From Candidatus Poribacteria bacterium (lineage in GTDB: Bacteria > Poribacteria > WGA-4E > WGA-3G), in contig JAPPNJ010000040.1 in NCBI GenBank assembly GCA_028818705.1, forward strand, positions 1 to 64,000: a stretch of 64,000 nt of DNA. The letters are read 5' to 3'. Within the stretch, counting starts at the first letter, position 1. Each line of letters starts with the position of its first letter. Below are positions 26,133-36,500 of the stretch, piece after piece. The position numbers were made by a program, and so were the translations under genes. The notes under the pieces are model-generated. The model saw only the letters and a list, made by a program, of their open reading frames with translations, searched no databases and was not told the origin of the DNA.

Positions 26133-27746
26133 ATGAAAAAAGAAAGTATTCTTGAACTTCGGAACGTAACAAAAACCTTTGGCGACTTCGTTGCAGTTGA
26201 TAGCGTTGATTTTGAGTTAGAAGCCGGTGAGATCCACGCGATTTTAGGGGAAAACGGGGCAGGTAAGTCCACGTTGATGAACCTTATCTATGGTCTTTAT
26301 CAACCATCAGACGGGCGCATCTATGTTACCGATCGTGAGAACTGGCGCTATAGGTTACGTGCAAAGTCACCACGTGATACGATTGCCAGCGGTATAGGCA
26401 TGGTGCATCAACACTTTATGCTGATAGAGAATCTGACCGTTGCCGAGAATATCGCTTTGAGTATTGGGCAATTGCGTCCAGGTGTCGCGAAAAGCGTGTC
26501 GGAAAACGGTGCTTATAAGGAGTGGTTGAGGAAATTCCTTTTCAACAAAGAAGATGCTATCCACATCACTGAAGCACTCTCGGAACGGTTTGGTCTGGCA
26601 GTTGATCCAAGTGCGTTGGTCCGAAGCCTATCAGTGGGCTTAAAGCAACGTGTAGAGATCCTAAAGGCACTTGCCGTTGATGCCCGAATTCTGATTCTTG
26701 ATGAGCCCACAGCCGTCCTAAGTCCACAAGAGGTGGAAGGCTTCTTCACGATCCTCCGTAAACTCCAAGCAGATGATCGTGCAATCATCTTCATTAGCCA
26801 CAAAATGAAAGAGGTCTTAGATATCAGCGATAGAATCACTGTCTTAAGACGCGGCAAGAAAGTCTATCTCGGTAAAACCGGTGAACTGACCGCACGAGAA
26901 CTCGCAAGAGAAATGATTGGAGAAGACATCAACGACGTAGAACGTTCAACCAGTGCTGACGTTGAAAGCGAGCTCTCAGACAGCGTGCTCCAACTCTCAA
27001 ACCTAACGGTACTCGGCGATCGGAATGAAATTGCAGTTTCAGACGTCTCTATGCATACTTACCGCGGTGAAATTGTCGGTATTGCTGGTGTTGATGGCAA
27101 TGGACAGCGCGAACTTGCTGAAGCGATTATGGGATTACGACACACCCCATCTGGATCGGTCAGCATTTTGGGTACCCATCCGAAAGGCATAAAAGCAGTT
27201 CGAGAACGCGGCGTCGGCTACATCCCTGAAGATAGACAGACAACAGGTGTTATCGCAGCGTTTTCAATTACAGAAAACCTCCTGCTGAATGTGACGCACT
27301 TAGAAAATCTCACACAATGGAACGTCCTCAACCAGAAGAAGAAACGAGAAACCGCAGCGCAGCTCATCGCTGACTACGACATCCGGCCACCCGTCGCCGA
27401 TAGTCCTGCATCATCGCTCTCTGGCGGCAACCAACAGAAAATTGTCATCGCCCGGGAAATCTCACTCCAACCCGATCTGCTTATCGCCGTTAACCCGACA
27501 CGCGGTTTAGATGTCAACGCCGCTCGCTATGTACATGAGAACTTGTTGGCACAACGCAACGAAAAGAAATCCGTTCTCCTAATTTCAACAGAGTTAGACG
27601 AGGTTTTACTGTTAAGCGATCGACTCTATGTCATGTCAAGAGGTAAACTCATCGAAGCAACCGCACAACGTAACGACATCGAAACACTCGGGTTGCTAAT
27701 GACGGGGGAAACACATAGAGATATTAGCGATAGCCTGGAATCATGA
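26133..27746 (+). CDS. ABC transporter ATP-binding protein, nucleoside/BMP type (two ABC domains)
   Basis: 537 aa with tandem ATPase domains. Domain 1: Walker A GENGAGKSTL at ~37-46, Q-loop HQHFML, signature RSLSVGLKQRVEI, Walker B ILILDEPTAVL. Domain 2: a degenerate Walker A (GVDGNGQRELAEAI), signature SSLSGGNQQKIVIAREI and an altered Walker B (LLIAVNPTRGLD). Degeneracy in the second site is usual for this YufO/sugar-type family. The stop overlaps the next permease start by 4 nt. Confidence 0.95.
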   Translation: MKKESILELRNVTKTFGDFVAVDSVDFELEAGEIHAILGENGAGKSTLMNLIYGLYQPSDGRIYVTDRENWRYRLRAKSPRDTIASGIGMVHQHFMLIENLTVAENIALSIGQLRPGVAKSVSENGAYKEWLRKFLFNKEDAIHITEALSERFGLAVDPSALVRSLSVGLKQRVEILKALAVDARILILDEPTAVLSPQEVEGFFTILRKLQADDRAIIFISHKMKEVLDISDRITVLRRGKKVYLGKTGELTARELAREMIGEDINDVERSTSADVESELSDSVLQLSNLTVLGDRNEIAVSDVSMHTYRGEIVGIAGVDGNGQRELAEAIMGLRHTPSGSVSILGTHPKGIKAVRERGVGYIPEDRQTTGVIAAFSITENLLLNVTHLENLTQWNVLNQKKKRETAAQLIADYDIRPPVADSPASSLSGGNQQKIVIAREISLQPDLLIAVNPTRGLDVNAARYVHENLLAQRNEKKSVLLISTELDEVLLLSDRLYVMSRGKLIEATAQRNDIETLGLLMTGETHRDISDSLES

Positions 27747-28819
27747 AATTAAACGTAATCAACATATTAAAAAGAATAAATATTCGTTGGTTGGCGACAC
27801 CTGTTATAATTCTCGCGAGTGCCTTTGTCACAAACGCCATTGTAATGCTGCTATGTCACTATAATCCACTGGAAGCTTACCAAGCTGCAATGAATGGAGC
27901 GTTTGGTAACGGTAGAAAGTTGGGAGAAACGCTGGTAAAAAGCACACCATTCCTGATAACGGGACTCTCAGTTGCGATGGCGTTTCGGTGCGGGATTTGG
28001 AACATTGGCGCTGAAGGACAATTTTTAGTTGGGGCACTGACAGCAACTTGGTTTGGGACAAAACTCGCCCCATTTTTTCCCCAAACCCCGTGGATCGCCG
28101 TCCCAATTTGCCTCTGTTTTGCCATACTCGCAGGCGGAATATGGGGACTCATTCCCGCTATTCTCAAAGTCACACGCGGGGTCAACGAAGTCATTAGTAC
28201 AATTATGTTGAACTACGTCGCGCTCCATCTGGTGAGTATGATGATAGATGGTGGTCCATTACAAGAGACAACACAAACCGGCCCGCAGAGCGATCGGATC
28301 GTCGAATGGGTGTTCCTGCCTCGTATTATCCCACCGCATCGGGTCCACCTCGGTATCGTCATCGCTGTAGTCCTGGCGATTATCCTGACATTTATTTTAT
28401 TTCGAACAGCGTTTGGGTTTCAACTCCGAGCGGTGGGAGAAGGGGCAGCTGCAGCGGAAGCGGCAGGGATTTCGATTGTGCAGAACACGCTTCGTGTCTT
28501 TTTCATCAGTGGTGCGCTCGCAGGACTCGGTGGTGCAATTGAATTGACGGCTTTAACCCGTCGGCTATTCCTTAACTTTTCCCCCGGTTATGGATACACA
28601 GCGATCGCTGTCGCCCTATTGGCAAAACTGAACCCATTGGTAACGGTTGCTGCTGCACTCCTGTTTGGTGCCTTGACAACCGGCTCTTACAGCATGCAGC
28701 GGGAAGTCGGCATCTCTGATAAAGTGACGTTGGTGATGCAAGCGACAATCCTGCTTTTTGTTATCGGTTATAGCTCAGTCCAACTCTTCCGCAAACGTGC
28801 ATCTACACCTACCGAGTAG
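27743..28819 (+). CDS. ABC transporter permease, nucleoside/BMP type (first subunit)
   Basis: 358 aa, about nine membrane helices, YufP-like: GLSVAMAFRCGIWNIGAEGQFLVGAL, RGVNEVISTIMLNYVALHLV, and the loop FGFQLRAVGEGAAAAEAAGI that contacts the ATPase. Forms the channel with the second permease gene 224 bp downstream. Confidence 0.94.
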   Translation: MKLNVINILKRINIRWLATPVIILASAFVTNAIVMLLCHYNPLEAYQAAMNGAFGNGRKLGETLVKSTPFLITGLSVAMAFRCGIWNIGAEGQFLVGALTATWFGTKLAPFFPQTPWIAVPICLCFAILAGGIWGLIPAILKVTRGVNEVISTIMLNYVALHLVSMMIDGGPLQETTQTGPQSDRIVEWVFLPRIIPPHRVHLGIVIAVVLAIILTFILFRTAFGFQLRAVGEGAAAAEAAGISIVQNTLRVFFISGALAGLGGAIELTALTRRLFLNFSPGYGYTAIAVALLAKLNPLVTVAAALLFGALTTGSYSMQREVGISDKVTLVMQATILLFVIGYSSVQLFRKRASTPTE

Positions 28820-29042
28820 GAATGATTTAAAATATTACCTTATTCACAGGCGATCTCACAGCAACACGGAAAATGTTGATAAAGAAGTAGTCTTTTGATA
28901 ACCTATAAGGTGAAAGTTAAGAATCAAGAATTGTGCTTTATTTCAAAACAAGAACGTACTTGTTTACAATACCGTAACAATCTAAGAAGAAACCGTTTTT
29001 CGACAACGGAGAAAAACGAGCAGAAACCCAATAGTTAAAAGT

Positions 29043-29972
29043 ATGTTTGAAGATATTCTTTCAGCAACGATTCGCGGGGCAACCCCACTCTTACTCGCCG
29101 CTTTAGGTGAAGTTATCTCACAGCGTGCTGGTGTGCTTAACATCGGTATCGAAGGGATGATGATCTTCGGCGCATTTTTCGGGATGGTCGGTTCGTTCTA
29201 CACGGCAGAGTTCGCAATGATCGCACCGTGGTGTGGACTCTTCATAGCAGGATTTGGTGGACTTGTTGCCGCAGCACTCTTTGCACTCTGCGCGATAAGA
29301 CTTCGTGGCGATCAGGTCATCATCGGCACAGCAATGACACTCTTGGCATTAGGCTTGACAGAGGTCATCTATCAGCGGCTTTTTGGCGTAACAGGGATTG
29401 CAAAAGGCGTACCAGCATTTCAGCAAATCGATATCCCCCTGCTCTCACAGATACCAATTTTTGGGCGTGCACTGTTCTCACATAACATCCTCGTTTATAT
29501 TGCTTTTCTACTGGTACCGTGTGTCTATTTCTTTCTTTATCGCACACAGATGGGCCTCAGAGTCCGTGCCTGTGGTGAACATCCAAGGGCAATTGCTTCC
29601 GCTGGTGCTAACGTTCTCCGTCTGAGAACAATCTGTCTGCTATTCGCCGGGGCAATGGCAGGTATTGCTGGCGGTTATCTCTCCCTTGCCGATGTCCCGT
29701 ATTTCACACCCGGAATGACAGTTGGGCGTGGGTTTATTGCTTTAGCGATTGTTATCTTTGGAAAATGGCACCCCGTGAAGGCGTGTGGTGCTGCACTGCT
29801 CTTCGGCCTTGGTACAGCACTCGACGCACGGTTTCAAGCACTCGGTTGGGATATCCCCTATCAAGTCTTTTTGATGTTACCTTACGTGCTCTGTTTGGCA
29901 GTATTAGCAGGCTTTGTCGGACGTGCCGAGGCACCTCTCGCATTGGGAAGACCTTACAGACAGTCAGATTGA
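29043..29972 (+). CDS. ABC transporter permease, nucleoside/BMP type (second subunit)
   Basis: 309 aa, YufQ-like: MFEDILSATIRGATPLLLAALGEVISQRAGVLNIGIEGMM and the coupling loop GLRVRACGEHPRAIASAGAN. Together with the ATPase, the first permease and the divergent BMP-family binding protein it completes an uptake system. The 223 bp before it hold no gene. Confidence 0.94.
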   Translation: MFEDILSATIRGATPLLLAALGEVISQRAGVLNIGIEGMMIFGAFFGMVGSFYTAEFAMIAPWCGLFIAGFGGLVAAALFALCAIRLRGDQVIIGTAMTLLALGLTEVIYQRLFGVTGIAKGVPAFQQIDIPLLSQIPIFGRALFSHNILVYIAFLLVPCVYFFLYRTQMGLRVRACGEHPRAIASAGANVLRLRTICLLFAGAMAGIAGGYLSLADVPYFTPGMTVGRGFIALAIVIFGKWHPVKACGAALLFGLGTALDARFQALGWDIPYQVFLMLPYVLCLAVLAGFVGRAEAPLALGRPYRQSD

Positions 29973-30111
29973 TTATTAACGTGAGCTTGAAAATAAATCT
30001 ATAGATGTTTTGCTTGGATGTTTCCCTCAGGTAGAACGGGAGCGAACCTCAACATACTACTGGCTACTGAAAGTGGCGCAGCGGAACGAACTGACTACTG
30101 ACGGCTATGCC

Positions 30112-33100
30112 CTAAAATGTCCCACCGAGCCGCAGGTGGACTCGGCTCGTATCCGCAGTCGGGACAGACACAAGTGGAATAGCATAATCAACGCCAGCAG
30201 TAAGTGCCCCCAAATCCAAATAAATCCCAGCACCCACAGATGACGGCAGAGGCACTGATGTATCTATATCCTCCAGTGAACCCCACACATTGCCGGTATC
30301 AAAAAAGAGTGCGCCGCGAAGCAACCAGTAGATCGGAAAACGCAATTCTGTATTAAAAATAAATTGCACATCGCCACGATGGATTCCCGTCCTATCCTCT
30401 GGACCAAGGGAACGTTCCGCGTAGCCTCGAACCGTTGTTCCACCGCCTGCCCAAAACCGTTCAAAAGAGATGAGTTCAGCGCGGCGATTTGAATGCAACC
30501 CCGTCGTGACACCAAGCCGGAGTGCCGTCGCCAATACAAGTCCAGTGTCCCCACCTATTGCTGGTAAGAGACCGACAAGTTTTCGGTAGTATCGTGTATC
30601 CGTCGTCATTTTAATGAAACTGGTCTCGCTCTGCAAGAAACCACCGGCGTATTCAAGCGTAAGCGCGTTCAGCATACCGCCTGTAGGATTCAGATACCGC
30701 ACACGGCTGTCGTAAGTCCAAGAAAACTGTAAACTGCTCACGGTTGTATGAAACGGATCCCCCTCTTCAAGCGGCGGAAACGTTGTTAACACGTCTCGCA
30801 CGGACGGTGGAACAGGTTGGTTCAAATCTCGATAACTGTATCGCAAATCAACGTGGTTGGATTCAGACAGTCGCCTGCTGAGGATGAAACTCCCTTGCAG
30901 TGCGCGAACATAATCGTCGATCTCTAACTTTCTGCCAGATAACTGCAGACTGCCCCGTGTTCGTCCAATTAGCCACGGTTTGGTGAGCGTGGCATTAACG
31001 AGGTAGCCCAACTCATCTCGCCATCCCACACCAGCGCGCAAACGTCCTCGGATGTTTCGTTTAAAGAGAAAGTTACTATCCGTCAATTCCCCTGTCAAGC
31101 GCGGTCCCTCTGCGAAACTATAGCCACCACCAATACTATATGTGCCTGACTTCTGTTTTTCCACCTTTATCAAAACAGAGTCGGTTTTTAAGGGAGTATT
31201 GCCTCCACCCCTTGCGGTTGATGGAAGATCCTCCGTTGTCCCCCTCATTATCACATTTTCGCCGGTCAACTGCTCAGTTCTAATACGCTCGACTTGGACG
31301 CCGTGAAAAACACCTAAACTGTATAGGCTTTGCTGAGCACGGCTTAACTCCTCTGATGTCCAAAGCGTCCCTTCAAGATGACGGACCTCCCGTTCAAGTA
31401 CATGTTGTTTTACCACATCCGTATCGCCTTCAAAATAGAATTTCCCAAATGCCACCGGATCCCCTTCTGTAACCACGGTCAGATTAAGAACACCATGTTC
31501 AAATACCTCAAGATGTGTTTCCCGCTGTAGGAGTGTATAGCGCGGATTGCCCTCAACGTCTTGAAGGCTCCAACGGTTACCGATATTGGTGGCTATGAAG
31601 ACGCCTTCAAGCGCAAGATTATGCTTTTTAAACGTATTTCGGATCGACAAGGGGAATTTTTCTTCCATGAGAGATGCCGAAAAATCGCCTACCACTTGGA
31701 AAACTGGTACTTCCGTTTCTGCTATGTATGTATTATTAACCACTACGTCAATGTATCCAGACTCACGATAGGCTTTCAGAATCTCATCTTGGTAGACATT
31801 CCGATTTAGCGATGTATTCGGTTGTGGGAGTGGGAGTTCATTTTGCAAGCGTTTGAGGAGGGGATCAGTATCTAAGGCCTGGTTTCCGCTGATGTCGCAC
31901 CGGTGAATTATCTCCTTTTGTTCCTCAACAATCAGAATACGTATTCCCACTTCACCGATGGTCTGACTGTTCGGATTCTGTTTATCGAGCGTCGCTCTGA
32001 TAGATGTCTTCGGATAACCGGCTTTCCCATATAAAAGGCTTAGACGGTGTACATCCGTGTCAAGCTCCTGTTCATAAAAAAAACGTCTCTGTTCTCGTCG
32101 GAATAATCGCTGTAGAATGCCAATCGTATTCCGTAGCAACCCACCAATCGGCTTTATCGTCATCTCTCGCAGGAGTTCAGCATCCGAAAACGCCCGATTG
32201 CCCACGAAATCGACGCTACCAACAACATATCGCATCCCAGGATTAATCGTCAGTTGGATCTCGGAGGTATCCACTACCCTCTCATCAACAGTAGTGTCGT
32301 GGTAACCTGAGGCTTTAAAATAGGATCTTATTCTACGCTCCCACACAGCAGTCGTGGAAGTGTTTATCAGGGAGATTATATCCTCCTTGAACGCATCTTG
32401 AAGCGATAAGGGTACTTCCCCAGCATCCGAAACAAACCTAAACTGAACTTGCCTGCCCTCGCTAACTTGAAATTGCAACACACCCGTTTCACGAAAAAAG
32501 GTCGGCACGATAGTAACATTAGGGTAACTGTTTTCTCGATATAGTGCCTGCATCGATGCCACATCGGCATCCACAGCAGATCTGTTATAAACCTGATGCT
32601 GTTGACTAAAGCTGCAGGCTTCCTTCAGTCTGAGTGTTGAGATAGCATCGTTGCCTTGAATGTGCAGCGCCTTAATAGTTGAGGCCGCTCCCAAGTTAAT
32701 CTGATACATTAATATGATACTTGGCGAGTGCTGCTTTTCTGATTGTTGGTTCTCTACTTCGGGAATCGCATCAGCAATTGTAATATAGGCATCGAAATAG
32801 CCGTAGTCTTGGCAAACACTTTCGATACGGCTAATATCTGCATCGACAATTTTTGGAACGTACGTTCCATCTGGTCTGGATCTCAGGACTTGGCTGATAG
32901 CGAGTCTGAATTCACTATCTGAAACGCCAGCGATAACGATTTCTTTGATGCGAGCGTAAGGAATCAGCCGATAAGTTAACGCAAGACCATCAGGAATTTC
33001 CTTGACGTAGACTTGGACTTGGGAATATTGCTGTGTTGCATAGAGCGCTTTAACGCTCTGCTGAATAGCATACCGAGAAAATCTATCACCAACACGCACT

Positions 33101-33309
33101 GCTGTTTGATTTCTAAGAATGTTGAGTTGTTCTGAGGTTGATGTTACAGGCTCTGTATTAATCCGATACGCTATCTCCGCGACACGTTCTACATTGGAAT
33201 CTAACGGCTCACTCGTCGCCACAGATTTCCCTGGAAAACAGCAGAGCATCAGCATGAGACAAATCACACTCTCTATTAATGTCCTGTAATTTGCACAGTC
33301 CATAAGCAT
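30112..33309 (-). CDS. Omp85-family outer-membrane protein (BamA/TamA-like)
   Basis: 1065 aa, long for a TamA. A signal peptide (SVICLMLMLCCFPGKSVA) is followed by several POTRA-like repeats to ~residue 700 (for example LRLKEACSFSQQHQVYNRSAVDADVASM and YVVGSVDFVGNRAFSDAELLREM). A C-terminal beta-barrel starts near 720 (YSIGGGYSFAEGPRLTGE) and contains the VRGY motif (GGTTVRGYAERSLGPED), ending in F. It inserts or exports proteins at the outer membrane. It lies immediately downstream of a TamB-like gene on the same strand, so the pair is read as a TamA/TamB system; BamA itself cannot be excluded. Confidence 0.85.
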   Translation of the reverse strand: MLMDCANYRTLIESVICLMLMLCCFPGKSVATSEPLDSNVERVAEIAYRINTEPVTSTSEQLNILRNQTAVRVGDRFSRYAIQQSVKALYATQQYSQVQVYVKEIPDGLALTYRLIPYARIKEIVIAGVSDSEFRLAISQVLRSRPDGTYVPKIVDADISRIESVCQDYGYFDAYITIADAIPEVENQQSEKQHSPSIILMYQINLGAASTIKALHIQGNDAISTLRLKEACSFSQQHQVYNRSAVDADVASMQALYRENSYPNVTIVPTFFRETGVLQFQVSEGRQVQFRFVSDAGEVPLSLQDAFKEDIISLINTSTTAVWERRIRSYFKASGYHDTTVDERVVDTSEIQLTINPGMRYVVGSVDFVGNRAFSDAELLREMTIKPIGGLLRNTIGILQRLFRREQRRFFYEQELDTDVHRLSLLYGKAGYPKTSIRATLDKQNPNSQTIGEVGIRILIVEEQKEIIHRCDISGNQALDTDPLLKRLQNELPLPQPNTSLNRNVYQDEILKAYRESGYIDVVVNNTYIAETEVPVFQVVGDFSASLMEEKFPLSIRNTFKKHNLALEGVFIATNIGNRWSLQDVEGNPRYTLLQRETHLEVFEHGVLNLTVVTEGDPVAFGKFYFEGDTDVVKQHVLEREVRHLEGTLWTSEELSRAQQSLYSLGVFHGVQVERIRTEQLTGENVIMRGTTEDLPSTARGGGNTPLKTDSVLIKVEKQKSGTYSIGGGYSFAEGPRLTGELTDSNFLFKRNIRGRLRAGVGWRDELGYLVNATLTKPWLIGRTRGSLQLSGRKLEIDDYVRALQGSFILSRRLSESNHVDLRYSYRDLNQPVPPSVRDVLTTFPPLEEGDPFHTTVSSLQFSWTYDSRVRYLNPTGGMLNALTLEYAGGFLQSETSFIKMTTDTRYYRKLVGLLPAIGGDTGLVLATALRLGVTTGLHSNRRAELISFERFWAGGGTTVRGYAERSLGPEDRTGIHRGDVQFIFNTELRFPIYWLLRGALFFDTGNVWGSLEDIDTSVPLPSSVGAGIYLDLGALTAGVDYAIPLVSVPTADTSRVHLRLGGTF

Positions 33310-33316
33310 TCTTTAC

Positions 33317-33553
33317 TGGTTTAGTAGTTAACAGTTGTCAGTAGTCAGGGCGTTCGCTACGCTCACTCTCAGTCGTCAGTAGTCAGTTAAAGAGGGTTTT
33401 GAGAAGATAGCAGAAACCTCTTTTAACCGATAACTGAAAGCACGGGGAATGCCTATAAAGCATTCATACCCGGTGAAGTCCATACGGACTTCATACCGTT
33501 GATTCTGATTTGATTCTGATTCACCGGACCGACAACTGAAAACTACTGACAAC
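33317..33553. repeat. Palindromic 'AGTTGTCAGT...ACTGACAACC' repeat element, copy 2
   Basis: Arms AGTTGTCAGTAGTCAG and CAACTGAAAACTACTGACAACC flank inner blocks GTTAAAGAGGGTTTT / AACCTCTTTTAAC. They also enclose two small hairpins (GAATGCctataaaGCATTC and GAAGTCCatacGGACTTC). It fills the space between the Omp85 and TamB-like genes. Confidence 0.6.
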
Positions 33554-33555
33554 CA

Positions 33556-36500
33556 TTAAAACCGCCCCTTAATCTCGAAATCGATCCCGTGTTCCCCTTG
33601 ATCATTGGTCTCAATTTTAATGGACATATTCTCGCTCAGTGGATACTCACCATAATAACGGGCATCTTCTTCTAAGGGACGCTGCACACTAAACGTAAAG
33701 CCGCCAAACGCTCTTGAAATCGAAGTGTTACGGATCAGGAATTCTATAATATCCTCGTGTGTGAGGACCTCGGCTGTTGTCGCGGTCGGGGCACTCAGTG
33801 TGAAATTCGGATTATTCAACGTGCCAGTGAGCGCAGCATGCACTTGGAGGTCTACTATACTCTCATCTCTCGGCAACACACCACGAATACGTTGTGGAGT
33901 TCGAAGGTTAATGTTCAGATCCGGATTAAAATTAAAGGTATCTCGGTTACTAATTGTGGAACCTTCAATGATTTCAAATGGTTGTAAAATGAGCCCTACT
34001 CTTCCACTTCGTAGCGACACGTCTCCACTGAAAACAGGTTGATTAATTGGACCAAGAAGTTTACCTAAGAAGGCAATTTCAATGTCTGTTGGACCAGTAA
34101 TCGATGAGAGCACACGGAAACTATCCGGAACATTGATATCCAAGTCCAAATATAAATCGCGCAGAATTGGGTAATCCAATGCAACATCCGCTTCTTTTAT
34201 CGAAACACCGGTGAGCCAATCTCTCACACTCTCCCAATTTTGCTGATAGTAGCCGCTGTCTATATTCAGATTGCCCGTTAGATACGGACGAAGCAGATCC
34301 CCATGCAGGCGTAATTCCGCAGAATTAAGGCTTGCTTGATACGTCTCCAATTGTTCAAAAGTTACATCTGTGATACTCGTCGATAGATCCAACGTAGGCG
34401 ATGTTTGCCATACCCGTCTATCTGGTGGAGCAGTAAGACCACCCCTCATCGAAAAAGTCCCACTGTTCAACTTTCCATCAAACTTTGTAATATTCGCTCC
34501 TTTTTCTGATAACCGAATTTCACCCACCGTTTCTTTAACATAAATACCTGTATCTGGAAATTCAAGTCCCACATCTTTGAAAGACATGCTCCCTATTGCA
34601 CGTGGCGTTTCAATCGTGCCTGTCAGTTCAACATGAACATTGCCCGTACCTGTTGCGGATCCAAGTCCACCTACCACAAGCGGTAACATGTCGAGATCCT
34701 TTACAATAATGTCCAAAATACCGTCCATCGGTGTCCGTTGAAATTCCTGCCAAACCTTCTTCGGAGACTGTTGCAACCTCATCAAAAACGGAATTAACTC
34801 AAGCTGATAAGGCATCGTCCATGAAAAAGTAAACAGATTTTGACCAAGTGTAACTTCAACATAGCGTTTCTTTGAAATTTCCCATGTCCCGTTTTGATAC
34901 CGAATTCTCCATCGTAGATCGATCGGCACATCGTGCAGATAAAGCTCAGCAGGATCCCGCGTATGCCGCCGTAACGTTATTTTCGGATTATCGCTCGTCC
35001 CGCTCAATTGCAGACTTCCCGATAGTGCACCATTCACCCTATAAGATAGTGGTAATGCGTCTGTGAGTGCAGAAACATCGAAATTCGCAATACGCAGCGC
35101 AACATCAAATTCACCGCCTGTCCGCCAGCTGCTCCCTGCATCAATGCTAAACGTGGTTCTTCCTACAATCGTCTGTTCTTCTCCGATCAACCCTTCAGGT
35201 TTCGTGTCTTCGCTGCTAAAGGTCTGCTTAATCAAGAATGTCTCTTGGTTTTCGAGACTGAATGTCCTGGCTAAAGTCACAGTTCCATCACTCAGAACTA
35301 TCGGCACCGGTTGAGGGTCTTGGAAATCGTAATACCGATCTAATGCTCTAAAAGCAAGGCGAACGCTATTAATCGACACACTTGCACTAGAAACAGCTGC
35401 AAGTTCTACAAGTGAAGGTATCTCTCGGATCTGTGGCAACGGTATCGCTTCATCGTTCGTAAAAAAACTATCCAGTGGCACCGTTAGCACCTCAAGTTCC
35501 ACTGTTAGATGACCTTCGACATCTTCTACGACTTCCTGTTCTATCCCATTACCGGGCGAGGCACCCGATAACATCTCCTTTACCGTTGAGCCAAGTGGAA
35601 ACCGTTCAAACCGCATCGATGTTAATCTGAGTTCTTCAGGCACTAACCCGTTCAACCCCAATTGTCCCTCTTGAAGTATGCAGTATCCTGGTCCCATATC
35701 AAATTGGAAATCTCTAACATCAACCATATTTTCGCTGGCACTTAATTGGAACTTCATATTCCGAATGGGTTCGTGAAAATTCTGCAGATCAAGTTGCAAC
35801 GCCTCAAGGAACACATTCCCCACCATATAGGGAGCACGGGTTGTGCCTTGTAGTGTCAAGTCTATATCAATAGTCCCGTCTGTCTTTGAAAAGAACATAT
35901 CAACGCCGGGGAAAAAATCAATCGGTAGTTCACTGCCCCAGAGATGCAGGTTAATCGGTTCTCCAAGATGTCGTTCAGAAATGTCCATCGTTGCGAATGC
36001 CAAATTAAAGGGAATAACACCTGTGAGAGTTAACGTATTGGCACCATCTTTTAACGCTATTTTAGTGAGCCTTATCTGTTCATCACTGTATTCGATCTTT
36101 CCTTTCCACTCTTTTTCATTGAAGGCACCGTCCCATTCTGCTGTGATAGTCGGAGCCGCGAGCGTACCACCTACGGTAACATTCATTGCTGCCTCCATTG
36201 TAGGAGACGTAATTTGTGAGGGCACCTGAACAACGAGGCACTCCTCTGAAGATTGCGGATCAGAGCGGAATCGGACCGGTGCCGTGTTAACGATTCGAAA
36301 ATCGTAGCTATCAAGTTCCAGTTCATTTATTTCGCCAATCACCGTAATCTGGTCTAATGCTAAGCCTGTACCGCTAACCTTAACATATCCCGAAGCGACA
36401 CCATAATCCGCAACTTCCACTTGTGATGCCGACACCTCAATCGCAAACTGCATTGTGTCTGTATCTTGGCGTGAGAACAGAACTTCTCCATCGGCATGAT

